DNA of 64,000 nt from Bacteroidales bacterium UBA4179 (lineage in GTDB: Bacteria; Bacteroidota; Bacteroidia; Bacteroidales; Dysgonomonadaceae). The stretch's first letter is position 1; the number at the start of each line of letters is the position of its first letter. Where the stretch lies: positions 1 to 64,000 of the forward strand of contig DFUT01000044.1 of assembly GCA_002381125.1 (NCBI GenBank). The letters run 5' to 3'. The position numbers and the translations under genes were made by a program. The notes beneath the pieces are model-generated. The model ran no database searches. It saw only the letters and a program-made list of their open reading frames with translations, and was not told where the DNA came from. Below are positions 43,743-53,053 of this stretch, piece after piece.

Positions 43743-44201
43743 ATGGAACAAGACAAGCTAAACCTTCTGGGTAAAAAAACTGAATATAAAACAGATTATG
43801 CTCCAGAAGTTCTGGAAACATTCACAAATAAGCATCAGGATCACGATTATTGGGTAACGTTCGACTGCCCCGAATTTACCACGCTTTGCCCCATCACCGG
43901 GCAACCCGACTTTGCCACCATCCGCATCGATTATATCCCCGACACGAAGATGGTGGAAAGCAAAAGCTTAAAGCTCTATTTGTTTAGTTTCCGCAACCAC
44001 GGAGCGTTTCATGAAGATTGCGTCAATGTCATCATGAAAGATCTCATTCGGCTGATGGATCCAAAATATATTGAAGTGACGGGCATTTTTACGCCACGTG
44101 GCGGCATCAGCATTTACCCCTACACCAATTATGGCCGTAAGGGAACGAAATACGAAAAGCTGGCTCAAGACCGATTATTTAATCATACGTTTCCTTTATA
44201 A
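43743..44201 (+). CDS. queF: NADPH-dependent 7-cyano-7-deazaguanine reductase
   Basis: A 152-residue unimodular QueF reducing the nitrile preQ0 to preQ1. The catalytic Cys is in FTTLCPITGQPDFA, the substrate Glu in FRNHGAFHEDCVN, and the family motif ESKSLKLYLFSFR is intact. Starts 51 bp after queC on the same strand. Convergent with the GH16 gene, 35 bp apart. Confidence 0.96.
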   Translation: MEQDKLNLLGKKTEYKTDYAPEVLETFTNKHQDHDYWVTFDCPEFTTLCPITGQPDFATIRIDYIPDTKMVESKSLKLYLFSFRNHGAFHEDCVNVIMKDLIRLMDPKYIEVTGIFTPRGGISIYPYTNYGRKGTKYEKLAQDRLFNHTFPL

Positions 44202-44236
44202 GAAACACGCAACGGAATTTAAATAAAGCAAAGCAT

Positions 44237-45043
44237 TTATTCTGTTTTTTCATTCTTTGGTTGGTAATACCGAACCCAATCGATATACATTTCGGCAGGC
44301 AATGAAGCCGGATCTACAGGACCTGCCCATGCATTACCCAATTGCATAGCCATGAGTAGATAAAATTCATTGTCGTTGAAAGGAAATTGTCCACCTTCTA
44401 TTGTTTCAACGCGCGGATATGTTTTCGTGTGCACACTATTCACAAAAAACACCAAACTGTCCGGGTATTTTTCAAATGCATATACATTATAATCATTCAT
44501 GTCAATCGTAACAACGACACTATTCGCAACCGGTTTATCTCGAATACCAAGAACATCCGTATAATGGGAATGCACGGTTTGATAAATATATTTATCAAAA
44601 TTGATTCGCTCCATAATGTCGATTTCCCCTCCTTTTATTCCACTATCGTCTGCGGGAAACATCCAAATTCCCGAATGAGCGCCTTGAGCTCCGACTAATT
44701 TTGCTCTAATTTCAAGACGACCGAAATCGAATGTCCTTTTCCCTTTTGTATAAACTCCACCGGTAAGATAAGGTGCCGTATCGTTGGGTAAAACCGTATT
44801 TTGTATTCCTCGCAAAATCAAATTCCCGCCACGAACTTCACAAACAGACTCATAATCGCTCATGTACCTATTCCAATCACTTCTCCCACGTGGAATCTTT
44901 GACCAACTGATTGTATCCAGCCACCCGTCCCGATTAAAATTATCTTCCCATACCAACGTCCACTTACCGGACTCTTTCTTATCTGAACATGCCACAAAAG
45001 GCAATACAAGAAGAAGAATAAATAAAATGTTACTTTTTTTCAT
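44237..45043 (-). CDS. GH16 family glycoside hydrolase lipoprotein
   Basis: A 268-residue lipoprotein: signal MKKSNILFILLLVLPFVAC with the lipobox VAC, then a GH16 laminarinase-like jelly roll. The catalytic stretch is GGEIDIMERIN, with nucleophile and acid/base Glu in the E-x-D-x-x-E pattern, and substrate-groove residues occur in LEIRAKLVGAQGAHSGIWMF and the final YIDWVRYYQP. GH16 enzymes cut beta-1,3(4)-glucans, agars or similar. No transport genes are beside it, so substrate is open. A minus-strand TATATTTG box at 45068-45075 fits as promoter. A second in-frame ATG at 45052 adds three residues; either may be used. Confidence 0.93.
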   Translation of the reverse strand: MKKSNILFILLLVLPFVACSDKKESGKWTLVWEDNFNRDGWLDTISWSKIPRGRSDWNRYMSDYESVCEVRGGNLILRGIQNTVLPNDTAPYLTGGVYTKGKRTFDFGRLEIRAKLVGAQGAHSGIWMFPADDSGIKGGEIDIMERINFDKYIYQTVHSHYTDVLGIRDKPVANSVVVTIDMNDYNVYAFEKYPDSLVFFVNSVHTKTYPRVETIEGGQFPFNDNEFYLLMAMQLGNAWAGPVDPASLPAEMYIDWVRYYQPKNEKTE

Positions 45044-45188
45044 AAAATTCATTTTTTAATTACGCCACAAATATATGAAATAAAACAGTAAACCGTAGAA
45101 AAATGTATTTTTTTATTACCTTTGCAATTCATTATTTTTGAAATAATAAAAAACAAACAACGTTTTATAGCTAGAAATCGAAAAGCAT

Positions 45189-46439
45189 ATGCCTGAAATT
45201 TCCGAAAGAGGGATGCAAATGCCCCCTTCGCCCATCCGAAAATTAGCTCCACTATCCGACGCTGCAAAAGCACGGGGTATAAAAGTATATCATCTCAACA
45301 TCGGTCAGCCCGATTTGCCGACTCCGGAAAGTGCACTAAATGCAATACGAAACATTCAACATAAAGTTCTGGAGTACAGTCCGAGCGATGGGTATCGATA
45401 TTACAGGGAAAATTTGGTCAACTATTACGCAAAATACGATATCGATCTTGATCCCGATGATATTATCATTACCGCCGGAGGTTCGGAAGCGGTTTTATTT
45501 GCATTTTTGGCTTGCTTGAATCCCGGTGACGAAATCATCATCCCCGAGCCGGCATATGCAAACTATATGGCATTTGCAGTATCCACGGGAGCTGTTATTA
45601 AAACGATTCCTTCTTTTATGGAAACAGGGTTTGCCCTGCCTCCCATAAAAGAATTCGAAAAGCTGATCGATTCGCGTACCAAAGGAATATTAATCTGCAA
45701 TCCGAATAATCCCACAGGGTATGTATATACACCCGAGGAAATGGATCAGATTAAGGAAATGGTAAAAAAATATAATTTATACTTGTTTTCCGACGAAGTA
45801 TACCGCGAATTTATCTACACCGATATACCGTATGTTTCGGCATGCCATCTGAAAGAAATAGAAGAAAATGTAATCCTGATAGATTCCGTTTCCAAAAGAT
45901 ACAGCGAATGCGGTATTCGTATAGGTGCTCTCATCACAAAGAATAAAAAGGTACACGATACGGTAATGAAATTTTGTCAGGCACGACTGAGTCCGCCTCT
46001 TATCGGACAAATCGCAGCCAATGCATCACTTGATGAAAGCGAAACATACATGCGCCAAAATTTTGAAGAATATCGGAGTAGAAGGGATTATTTGATCGAA
46101 CGACTCAATAAAATTCCCGGCGTATATTCACCCATGCCAATGGGGGCATTCTACACCTTGGCAAGCTTGCCGGTAGACGATACCGATGAATTTTGTGCAT
46201 GGTGTCTGTCGGATTTTCAATATGAAGGCGAAACCATTTTCATGGCCCCTGCGTCGGGTTTCTACGTTACACCGGGATTGGGTAAAAACGAGGTACGTAT
46301 TGCTTATGTACTGAACAAATCCGATCTCGACAAAGCACTTACCATTTTAGAGAAAGCATTGGAGGCTTACCCCAAAAAAAATAACGCCTTTTCCGTAAAA
46401 AATGAATACAGAGCTGTTTATAGCAAAACGGATTTATAA
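45189..46439 (+). CDS. class I/II pyridoxal-phosphate aminotransferase
   Basis: A 416-residue fold-type I aminotransferase of the aspartate/aromatic group. Motifs are YHLNIGQPDLPTPE, the cofactor-binding region ITAGGSEAVLFAFLA, ICNPNNPTGYVY with the PLP-contacting Asn, LFSDEVYREF, and the Schiff-base lysine in DSVSKRYSECG. The last 17 residues run 38 bp into the next gene. They follow an A8 run at 46374-46381; one more A would create a TAA there and end the protein as YPKKK, 399 residues, which is nearer the family length. A -7 box TACCTTTG is at 45117-45124. Confidence 0.92.
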   Translation: MPEISERGMQMPPSPIRKLAPLSDAAKARGIKVYHLNIGQPDLPTPESALNAIRNIQHKVLEYSPSDGYRYYRENLVNYYAKYDIDLDPDDIIITAGGSEAVLFAFLACLNPGDEIIIPEPAYANYMAFAVSTGAVIKTIPSFMETGFALPPIKEFEKLIDSRTKGILICNPNNPTGYVYTPEEMDQIKEMVKKYNLYLFSDEVYREFIYTDIPYVSACHLKEIEENVILIDSVSKRYSECGIRIGALITKNKKVHDTVMKFCQARLSPPLIGQIAANASLDESETYMRQNFEEYRSRRDYLIERLNKIPGVYSPMPMGAFYTLASLPVDDTDEFCAWCLSDFQYEGETIFMAPASGFYVTPGLGKNEVRIAYVLNKSDLDKALTILEKALEAYPKKNNAFSVKNEYRAVYSKTDL

Positions 46440-47649
46440 AGGCGACAAAAAAAACGAAAAACGCGTCTCCTCCCCTGCCATCAAAATTGCCATTGCCGGT
46501 ATAGCGTTGGGATTGGCAGTGATGATTGTTGCTGTATGCATCATTATCGGTTTCAAAAAAGAGATCCGCGAAAAAGTAGTCGGCTTTGAGGCTCATATTC
46601 AGATTACCGCATTCGACAACAATAGTTTCTATGAATATCATCCCATCTCTTTCTCCGATACCCTTGCCTGCCAACTCATGAGCCATCCCGAAATACGCCA
46701 TATTCAAGGGTTCATCAGTAAAGCAGGTATCATAAAAACAGATGACGATTTTCAAGGTATTGTTCTTAAAGGAGTCGGTGACGATTACGATTGGAGCTTT
46801 TTCGAAAAAAACCTCATCGAAGGTGAAGTATTTACTCCTCATGATACTTCGACGACAAATCCCGCCATTATCTCGAAAACCATTGCCGATAAGCTTCGGT
46901 TAAAGTTGGGCGACAGTTTTACTGCCTATTTTGTACAAGACCCCGTTCGCGCCCGTCGATTCAAGATTACGGGCATTTACCAAACCAATTTCGAAGACTA
47001 CGACAAATTATATGTCATTACCCAAAAAAATATTCTGGCCAAATTGAATGGTTGGGATAACGATATGGTAAGCGGGATTGAAGTTTTAGTGAAAGATTTC
47101 AATAAACTCGACCGGATTGCTCAAGACCTGTTTTTCGAAATGTCGTACTATAAAGATCGACTCGGAAATACATTATTTGCACGATCCATAAAGGACATTA
47201 ACCCTATGATATTTAATTGGCTGAGTTTACTTGACATGAACGTATGGGTCATTATTATCTTGATGATCGTTGTTTCGGGATTTACCATGATTTCGGGTTT
47301 GCTCATCATTATTCTGGAACGAACCAATATGATTGGTATGCTAAAAGCAATGGGAGCAAGGGATTTCAGCATTAGAAAAGTTTTTCTCTATTTATCGGCT
47401 TTTCTCATCGGACAAGGAATGTTGTGGGGAAATATTATCGGTTTGTCTCTTTGTTTTATTCAAGACAAATTTCACATTATTAAACTAAATCCTTCCGTAT
47501 ATTACCTTTCGGCCGTTCCTATCGATATGAATGCACTTTATCTTATTCTGCTTAATTTGGGAACACTCATCGTATCTTTACTCATGATGATAGGACCTTC
47601 GTATCTGGTTGCCAAAATCACGCCGGCAAAATCCATTCAATTCGAATAA
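46402..47649 (+). CDS. LolC/LolE-like ABC transporter permease (FtsX family)
   Basis: A 415-residue membrane protein with an N-terminal helix (AGIALGLAVMIVAVCIIIGF), a periplasmic domain of about 220 residues (DNNSFYEYHPISFSDT, KGVGDDYDWSFFEKN), and three C-terminal helices including FTMISGLLIIILERTNMIGM. This is the MacB/FtsX permease pattern; LolC/E members pull lipoproteins out of the inner membrane. No ATPase gene is adjacent, which is common in this phylum. It overlaps the aminotransferase by 38 bp in a different frame. NTELFIAKRIYKGD is a typical start for this family. Confidence 0.88.
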   Translation: MNTELFIAKRIYKGDKKNEKRVSSPAIKIAIAGIALGLAVMIVAVCIIIGFKKEIREKVVGFEAHIQITAFDNNSFYEYHPISFSDTLACQLMSHPEIRHIQGFISKAGIIKTDDDFQGIVLKGVGDDYDWSFFEKNLIEGEVFTPHDTSTTNPAIISKTIADKLRLKLGDSFTAYFVQDPVRARRFKITGIYQTNFEDYDKLYVITQKNILAKLNGWDNDMVSGIEVLVKDFNKLDRIAQDLFFEMSYYKDRLGNTLFARSIKDINPMIFNWLSLLDMNVWVIIILMIVVSGFTMISGLLIIILERTNMIGMLKAMGARDFSIRKVFLYLSAFLIGQGMLWGNIIGLSLCFIQDKFHIIKLNPSVYYLSAVPIDMNALYLILLNLGTLIVSLLMMIGPSYLVAKITPAKSIQFE

Positions 47650-47679
47650 AAAAACAGACGATCCGCAATGAACCGTCTG
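47648..47679 (-). terminator. intrinsic terminator of the etf/acyl-CoA dehydrogenase operon
   Basis: CAGACG (47655-47660) and CGTCTG (47674-47679) form a hairpin with a 13-nt loop. On the minus strand it is followed by seven T residues (plus A run 47648-47654). It lies about 25 bp past the acyl-CoA dehydrogenase stop. Confidence 0.8.
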
Positions 47680-47703
47680 AATGCAAGGGAATACATTTTT
47701 CTG

Positions 47704-49425
47704 TTATTCTGTAAGAATCACAGGTTTATAATAACCAATATCTTCCATACGCGATTTGGTCACGAAATTGTAATTTTTAATGACTTCTACTTGGGCATAA
47801 TGAATATACACTTCGGCAGAACGACGGAATAATTGAGGATTTCTATTGGCATCCTGCAATAAAAGATAACCCATGATAATGTGTCCGGCACTTTCCACCA
47901 AACGACGGGCATGAAAATCGAAATATTCCTCGTCTTTTTTCGAAGTAAGAATTCCAACCTGTTTTTCATACATTTGCGTCATTCTCGAAAGCGAACGTTT
48001 TAAAGGTTCCAATTCGGGAATAACCGACATGGTCTCATATTCTTTGATTCGTTGCAGATAGGTCCCTGTGGTGACGTGACGAATAGCTGCAACAACCTGC
48101 AATTGCGTTGTCCCTTCATAAATATTGGTAATACGGGCATCGCGATACAATCGTTCGCACTTATAATCCTTCATATATCCCGATCCACCATGTACCTGAA
48201 TAGCATCATAGGTATTCTGATTGGCAAATTCGCTGGACATCGCTTTACCCAGTGGCGTAAAAGCATCGGCCAAACGGGAATAATACTTCAACTCCTTTCG
48301 TTCTTCAGGAGTCAATTTCCGTTCTCTCGAAATATCTTCCAGTGTTTTATACATATCCACAAAACGACATGTTTCATATAACAACGAACGCGAAGCATCG
48401 GTTTTGGCACGTATATTGGCAATCATTTCGTATACAGCGGGAAACTCAATAATTGCTTTCCCAAACTGACGGCGTTCAATGGCATAATTATAAGCTTCGC
48501 GATAAGCCGCTTCGGAAATACCAACCGATTGGGCCATAATTCCCAGTCGGGCTCCGTTCATTAGCGACATTACATATTTAATCAGACCCAGTCGACGTGA
48601 ACCCACCAATTCGGCTTTGGCATTTTTGAAAACCAACTCACATGTGGGAGCTCCCTTGATACCCATTTTATTTTCGATGCGGCGTACCGTAACTCCTCCA
48701 TTGTTTTTGTCATAAATAAATAACGACAACCCACGTGCATCCTTCGTTCCTTCTTCCGAACGTGCCAGCACCAGATGAATATGAGAATCGCCATTAGTAA
48801 TAAATCGTTTCACACCATTTAGATACCACTGATCCTCTGCTTCGTTGTAAGTTGCTTTTAACATGACAGACTGTAAATCCGATCCCGCATCGGGTTCGGT
48901 AAGGTCCATCGACATGGTTTCGCCTTTTATAATGCGGGGCAAATATTTATTTTTCTGCTCTTCACTTCCAAACTCGTAAATGGTTTCGCCACAATCTTGC
49001 AACATCCAAATATTCTGAAAACTGGCATCGGCGCGGCTTACGATCTCGGCAGACATCATATAAGGAACCATCGAAAAATTCAATCCGCCATAGCGACGTG
49101 GGAATGTCATTCCCATCAATTCCGCTTTAACAAGTGCATCTAAATTTTCTTGCGTTTGAGGAGCATATTGTACCCGTCCATTATGAAGCGTAGGGCCGGT
49201 TTTATCTACTTCTTCGGCATTCGGTTCGATAATTTCTCCACAAATTTCGCCTACTACTTCGAGCACTTTTTCGTAACTATCCAACGCATCTTCGAAATCG
49301 AGCGGAGCATAATCGTAAGTATTTTTGTCAATATAATTTTTCTCTCTCAATTCAACAATACGTTTCATCAAAGGATGATCAAGATAATGTTTAAATTGTG
49401 GTGTATCGGTAAAAAAATTAGCCAT
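47704..49425 (-). CDS. acyl-CoA dehydrogenase family protein
   Basis: A 573-residue flavin enzyme. The N-terminal helical domain starts with FKHYLDHPLM. FAD and substrate segments are MDLTEPDAGSDLQSV, KRFITNGDSH and NKMGIKGAPTCE. The C-terminal helical domain has AIERRQFGKAI, QVHGGSGYMKDYKCERLYRD and the catalytic-Glu region ITNIYEGTTQLQ. A tail of about 130 residues follows, longer than in classical butyryl-CoA dehydrogenase. It is the last gene after etfB and etfA (27-bp gap), which carry its electrons. Probably short- or branched-chain acyl-CoA in fermentation; substrate not shown. Confidence 0.93.
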   Translation of the reverse strand: MANFFTDTPQFKHYLDHPLMKRIVELREKNYIDKNTYDYAPLDFEDALDSYEKVLEVVGEICGEIIEPNAEEVDKTGPTLHNGRVQYAPQTQENLDALVKAELMGMTFPRRYGGLNFSMVPYMMSAEIVSRADASFQNIWMLQDCGETIYEFGSEEQKNKYLPRIIKGETMSMDLTEPDAGSDLQSVMLKATYNEAEDQWYLNGVKRFITNGDSHIHLVLARSEEGTKDARGLSLFIYDKNNGGVTVRRIENKMGIKGAPTCELVFKNAKAELVGSRRLGLIKYVMSLMNGARLGIMAQSVGISEAAYREAYNYAIERRQFGKAIIEFPAVYEMIANIRAKTDASRSLLYETCRFVDMYKTLEDISRERKLTPEERKELKYYSRLADAFTPLGKAMSSEFANQNTYDAIQVHGGSGYMKDYKCERLYRDARITNIYEGTTQLQVVAAIRHVTTGTYLQRIKEYETMSVIPELEPLKRSLSRMTQMYEKQVGILTSKKDEEYFDFHARRLVESAGHIIMGYLLLQDANRNPQLFRRSAEVYIHYAQVEVIKNYNFVTKSRMEDIGYYKPVILTE

Positions 49426-49452
49426 TGTACTCTATTTTTATCTTCAGAAAAG

Positions 49453-50472
49453 TTATTTTGTATTTTTCTTGTAATATTTAATCATTTTGGGAATCACATT
49501 CTCGACCTCACCAACGATCACATAATCGGCAATATTGTGTATAGGTGCATTGGGATCGCTGTTGATGGAAATAATGATTGAACTATCCTGCATCCCGGCA
49601 ATATGCTGAATCTGTCCCGAAATTCCACATGCAATATATAGTTTGGGACGAACCGTCACACCGGTTTGTCCTATCTGGCGTTCATGTTCGGCAAATCCGG
49701 CATCAACCGCTGCTCGCGATGCCCCTACTTCTCCCCCAAGAAGATCGGCCAGTTCGTAAAGCAACTGAAAATTTTCTTTTGAACCTACCCCATATCCTCC
49801 CGATACAATAATAGAAGCATTTTTTATATTTACTTTTGGTTTCTCCACATGCCGCTCGATAATGGATACTACAAAATCTTTATCCGAGACATATTCATCA
49901 ACATTGTGTTTCACTATTTCTCCACTATAGTGAGGATCATAAATTTCTTTTCTCATCACTCCTTCACGCACGGTGGCCATTTGAGGACGATGTTCCGGAT
50001 TAACGATCCATGCTACAATATTTCCACCGAAAGCAGGACGAATCTGATACAACAGGTTTTTATACACTTTTTTTGTTCTCACATCCACGTGATCGCCTAT
50101 TTCCAGCGAAGTACAGTCTGCTGTAAGTCCGCTCCTCAGAGCAGAAGACACACGCGGCGCCAAATCGCGTCCAACAACAGTTGCGCCCAATAAAGCAATC
50201 TGGGGCTTTTCTTCTTTAAAAAGTTTTACAAGAATAGAAGCATGAGGCAATGTAGTATAAGGAGATAAACGCTTATCGCTAAAAATGTGCAAAACGTCAA
50301 CACCATATGGGAAAACCTGTTTTTCTACTGTTTCCAAATGATCACCAACCGCTACAGCTTCAAGTTTACATCCAAGCTGCTTGGCAAGTGAACGTCCCTT
50401 GGTTAACAATTCAAGGCTTACATCGGCAACCACGCTATCTTCTATTTCCAAATATACAAATATATTGTCCAT
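49453..50472 (-). CDS. etfA: electron transfer flavoprotein subunit alpha
   Basis: A 339-residue EtfA. The N-terminal domain (IFVYLEIEDSVVADVSLELL) is followed by the FAD-binding C-terminal domain with IIVSGGYGVGSKENF, VGASRAAVDAGF, GQTGVTVRPKLYIACGISG and INSDPNAPIHNIADYVIVGE. It pairs with EtfB to shuttle electrons from the dehydrogenase encoded next. Starts 15 bp after etfB. Confidence 0.95.
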   Translation of the reverse strand: MDNIFVYLEIEDSVVADVSLELLTKGRSLAKQLGCKLEAVAVGDHLETVEKQVFPYGVDVLHIFSDKRLSPYTTLPHASILVKLFKEEKPQIALLGATVVGRDLAPRVSSALRSGLTADCTSLEIGDHVDVRTKKVYKNLLYQIRPAFGGNIVAWIVNPEHRPQMATVREGVMRKEIYDPHYSGEIVKHNVDEYVSDKDFVVSIIERHVEKPKVNIKNASIIVSGGYGVGSKENFQLLYELADLLGGEVGASRAAVDAGFAEHERQIGQTGVTVRPKLYIACGISGQIQHIAGMQDSSIIISINSDPNAPIHNIADYVIVGEVENVIPKMIKYYKKNTK

Positions 50473-50487
50473 TTTCGCAGTGTTTAT

Positions 50488-51360
50488 TTAACCTATTGTA
50501 TGATTTCTTATTAGTTCTTTCATCAGTTCATCAATCTCTTCATCGCTATCAGTCAAGCGCTTGCTTTCTTTTGCTTGAAAAACCACATTTTCAATCTTTT
50601 TAACCTTCGTTGGTGAACCTGCCAACCCACACAATTTCGGATCGGCACTTACATCTACAGCACTCCACTCGGTAAGGTTAAGATATGGACGGCTGCTATA
50701 AAGATCAATATAATCAATATTTTCTGCCTGTCGCTCCGTAATGGTTTTAGCGTGTTTGTATTTCTGCAACAACTTGGCATTACGCGGTCGGCAGGGCCAT
50801 GCAGAATTGTTTACCGTTACCAATGCAGGAAGAGGAGATTCAACTATTTCAATCCCATTATCCAAGCGGCGTTTTACTCTCATCTTTTCCGAATCGATTT
50901 TCTGAATTTCCTCAACGTACGTAACCTGAGAAATTCCCATTTTCTCGGCTACCTGAGGTCCCACTTGTGCTGTATCGCCATCGATAGCTTGACGCCCTGC
51001 AAGAATAAGATCAAAATTGCCAATTTTTCGAATTGCCATAGAAAGAGCATAAGAAGTAGCCAACGTATCGGAACCGGCAAATGCCCTATCTGTAAGCAAA
51101 ACTCCATCGTTGGAACCACGAAACAATCCTTCACGAAGAATTTCAGCTGCACGTACAGGACCCATTGTCAATACGGTAATTTTTGAACCCGGATACTGAT
51201 CTTTAATCCCTAATGCCTGTTCCAAGGCATTCAAATCTTCAGGATTAAAAATAGCGGGCAAAGCGGCCCTATTCACTGTTCCATCGGCTTTCATTGCATC
51301 TTTCCCTACATTTCTCGTATCGGGAACTTGCTTAGCCAATACAATAATATTAAAAGTCAT
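50488..51360 (-). CDS. etfB: electron transfer flavoprotein subunit beta
   Basis: A 290-residue EtfB: NIIVLAKQVPDTRNVG at the start, INPEDLNALEQAL-like FNPEDLNALEQALGIK, the nucleotide-binding LTDRAFAGSDTLATSYAL and GRQAIDGDTAQVGPQVAE. First gene of the etfB-etfA-dehydrogenase operon. ATG at 51360 is chosen; a longer upstream frame adds a non-family extension. A promoter fits just upstream. Confidence 0.94.
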   Translation of the reverse strand: MTFNIIVLAKQVPDTRNVGKDAMKADGTVNRAALPAIFNPEDLNALEQALGIKDQYPGSKITVLTMGPVRAAEILREGLFRGSNDGVLLTDRAFAGSDTLATSYALSMAIRKIGNFDLILAGRQAIDGDTAQVGPQVAEKMGISQVTYVEEIQKIDSEKMRVKRRLDNGIEIVESPLPALVTVNNSAWPCRPRNAKLLQKYKHAKTITERQAENIDYIDLYSSRPYLNLTEWSAVDVSADPKLCGLAGSPTKVKKIENVVFQAKESKRLTDSDEEIDELMKELIRNHTIG

Positions 51361-51393
51361 TTTTCGATGTGTTTTTAAACATTTTGAAAGCGA

Positions 51394-51424
51394 CAAAGAT
51401 AAAGAAAGAATTCAGGTTGACCAA
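51394..51424 (-). promoter_or_regulatory. promoter of the etf operon
   Basis: Minus-strand TATCTTTG (51394-51401) with TTG (51422-51424) 20 nt upstream. The rest of the 321-bp gap up to 51681 holds a plus-strand TATTTTTG at 51585-51592 for the DUF6340 gene and nothing else recognised. Confidence 0.6.
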
Positions 51425-51681
51425 TATTTTTTATCGGAAGTTGGCAAAAAATAGCATCTTATCGCCTATATTCGAATCCGATTCAAAAACATTTCCTTTA
51501 CGTTAAACAGGATAAAAAATCGATGGTCTAGAAGTTGAAAAAGATTTTTTTTATGTTTTTTAAAAAGAATCCCGAAATTGTATCTATTTTTGCATTGAGA
51601 AAAATAATGCAATCTAAGCTATGATACACTATTTTTCTTATTTTTGATCCGGAAAAAAGTTCTACTAAAACAAATCCCTTC

Positions 51682-52746
51682 ATGAATAAAAAAAGATTTA
51701 TTCCTCTTCCCTATATTTTCCTACTTATTCTTTTTACGAACAGTTGTGCAGGAATTCGATATATGACGGTTGAGACACAAGAACCGGCCCGGCTCACGTT
51801 GCCGGAAAATATACGTTCGCTTTTAATTGTAAATAATGTAGTACAACAACCCGACGAGGTGTGTCATAGAAAAAAACCTTTGGGAAAAAAAGAATTCGAA
51901 CCGGTAAAAGTAAGTACCGACAGCGCATCTATCTACTATACCGAAGCTTTAACGCAATTTTTATCGGAAGAACACTATTTCGATACCGTAATTCTTTACA
52001 ATAAACCGTTGCGCGCAGACACCAACTTTTGGGAAGAAAAACCCATCATGCCCGAAAAAATGAACGAACTACGAAAAGAAACCGAGACCGATGCCGTGGT
52101 TTCTCTCGACAAATTGATCCTACAAACTGAGTGGAACGACCTATTTATGCAAGAAGGTTATATCTATGCATCAATGACGGGTAAAATCTATTCCATACTA
52201 CGGGTTTACATGCCAACACCGGATGGAAAAATTCCTGCGATCCATTTCACGGATAGTTTGCGTTGGGAGGGTTTTGACATACCCTATGACGATGGCATGG
52301 CTTATGCCAATTTGATTATACCTCCTCCCGAAGAAGCAATGAAACAACTGGCTGTTTATGCCGCAGAAAAAATGGTAAACGTTTTTGTGCCTCATTGGGA
52401 AATGCAAAACCGTTGGTACTACACGCTCAACAATAAGTTGATGCGTGAAGGTGAAGCTTATGCAAAATCGGCCGATTGGACCAAAGCTATCCTGAAATGG
52501 CAAACATTTTACAATAAAGAAGAAAATAAGCTGAAAAAAGCCAAAGCTGCCAGCAATATTGCATTTGCTTATGAAATGTTGGGGGAAATGGACAAAGCAT
52601 TTGAGTGGATAACGCTCTCTTTGCACCTATTCGAAGAATCTCTTTCACCGAATTCACTTGATAGAAAACGGGCCGAATTGTATAAAAATGAAATAAAAAG
52701 AAGAAGAGATCATGCGGTCAAACTCGATATGCAAATAAATAGATGA
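51682..52746 (+). CDS. DUF6340 family lipoprotein with TPR-like tail
   Basis: A 354-residue predicted lipoprotein: signal MNKKRFIPLPYIFLLILFTN with lipobox NSC, Cys about residue 22. The first two thirds match the DUF6340 pattern (ARLTLPENIRSLLIVNN, YTEALTQFLSEEHYFDTVIL). The C-terminal 100 residues are helical and TPR-like: DWTKAILKWQTFYNKEENK, then KAASNIAFAYEMLGEMDKAF and EWITLSLHLFEES. Function unknown. Single gene between divergent etfB and rho. Conserved in gut and oral Bacteroidales by my recollection of the family. Confidence 0.82.
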   Translation: MNKKRFIPLPYIFLLILFTNSCAGIRYMTVETQEPARLTLPENIRSLLIVNNVVQQPDEVCHRKKPLGKKEFEPVKVSTDSASIYYTEALTQFLSEEHYFDTVILYNKPLRADTNFWEEKPIMPEKMNELRKETETDAVVSLDKLILQTEWNDLFMQEGYIYASMTGKIYSILRVYMPTPDGKIPAIHFTDSLRWEGFDIPYDDGMAYANLIIPPPEEAMKQLAVYAAEKMVNVFVPHWEMQNRWYYTLNNKLMREGEAYAKSADWTKAILKWQTFYNKEENKLKKAKAASNIAFAYEMLGEMDKAFEWITLSLHLFEESLSPNSLDRKRAELYKNEIKRRRDHAVKLDMQINR

Positions 52747-53053
52747 ATCAATGAATAGCTTAATATCAACATTTTTCATCAAAAAAATAATTCATTCGCT
52801 GGTAAATTAAAAAAAATATATTACCTTTGTCGAAGAATCTTCAAGGTAAAGAATGAAAACATCCTTCTGTTCTCATTTCAATATCAATTAAATTCCATTT
52901 TTTAATTCGATTTTATATTAATTTATAATTTATTATTACATCGTTATATGTTGTTGAATTGAGTTCCACTCCAAAAAACAACGCATTACCAAAATAAAAC
53001 AAATACACATTATTTTTTAATTTATTAAACCCTAAAAAATCAATACAATTTAG
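52747..53053 (+). other. 307-bp AT-rich leader region of rho
   Basis: No gene was recognised. A -7 box TACCTTTG at 52822-52829 would give a rho leader of about 220 nt. Long leaders before rho are known to serve Rho autoregulation in other bacteria; whether that applies here is not shown. Confidence 0.5.
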
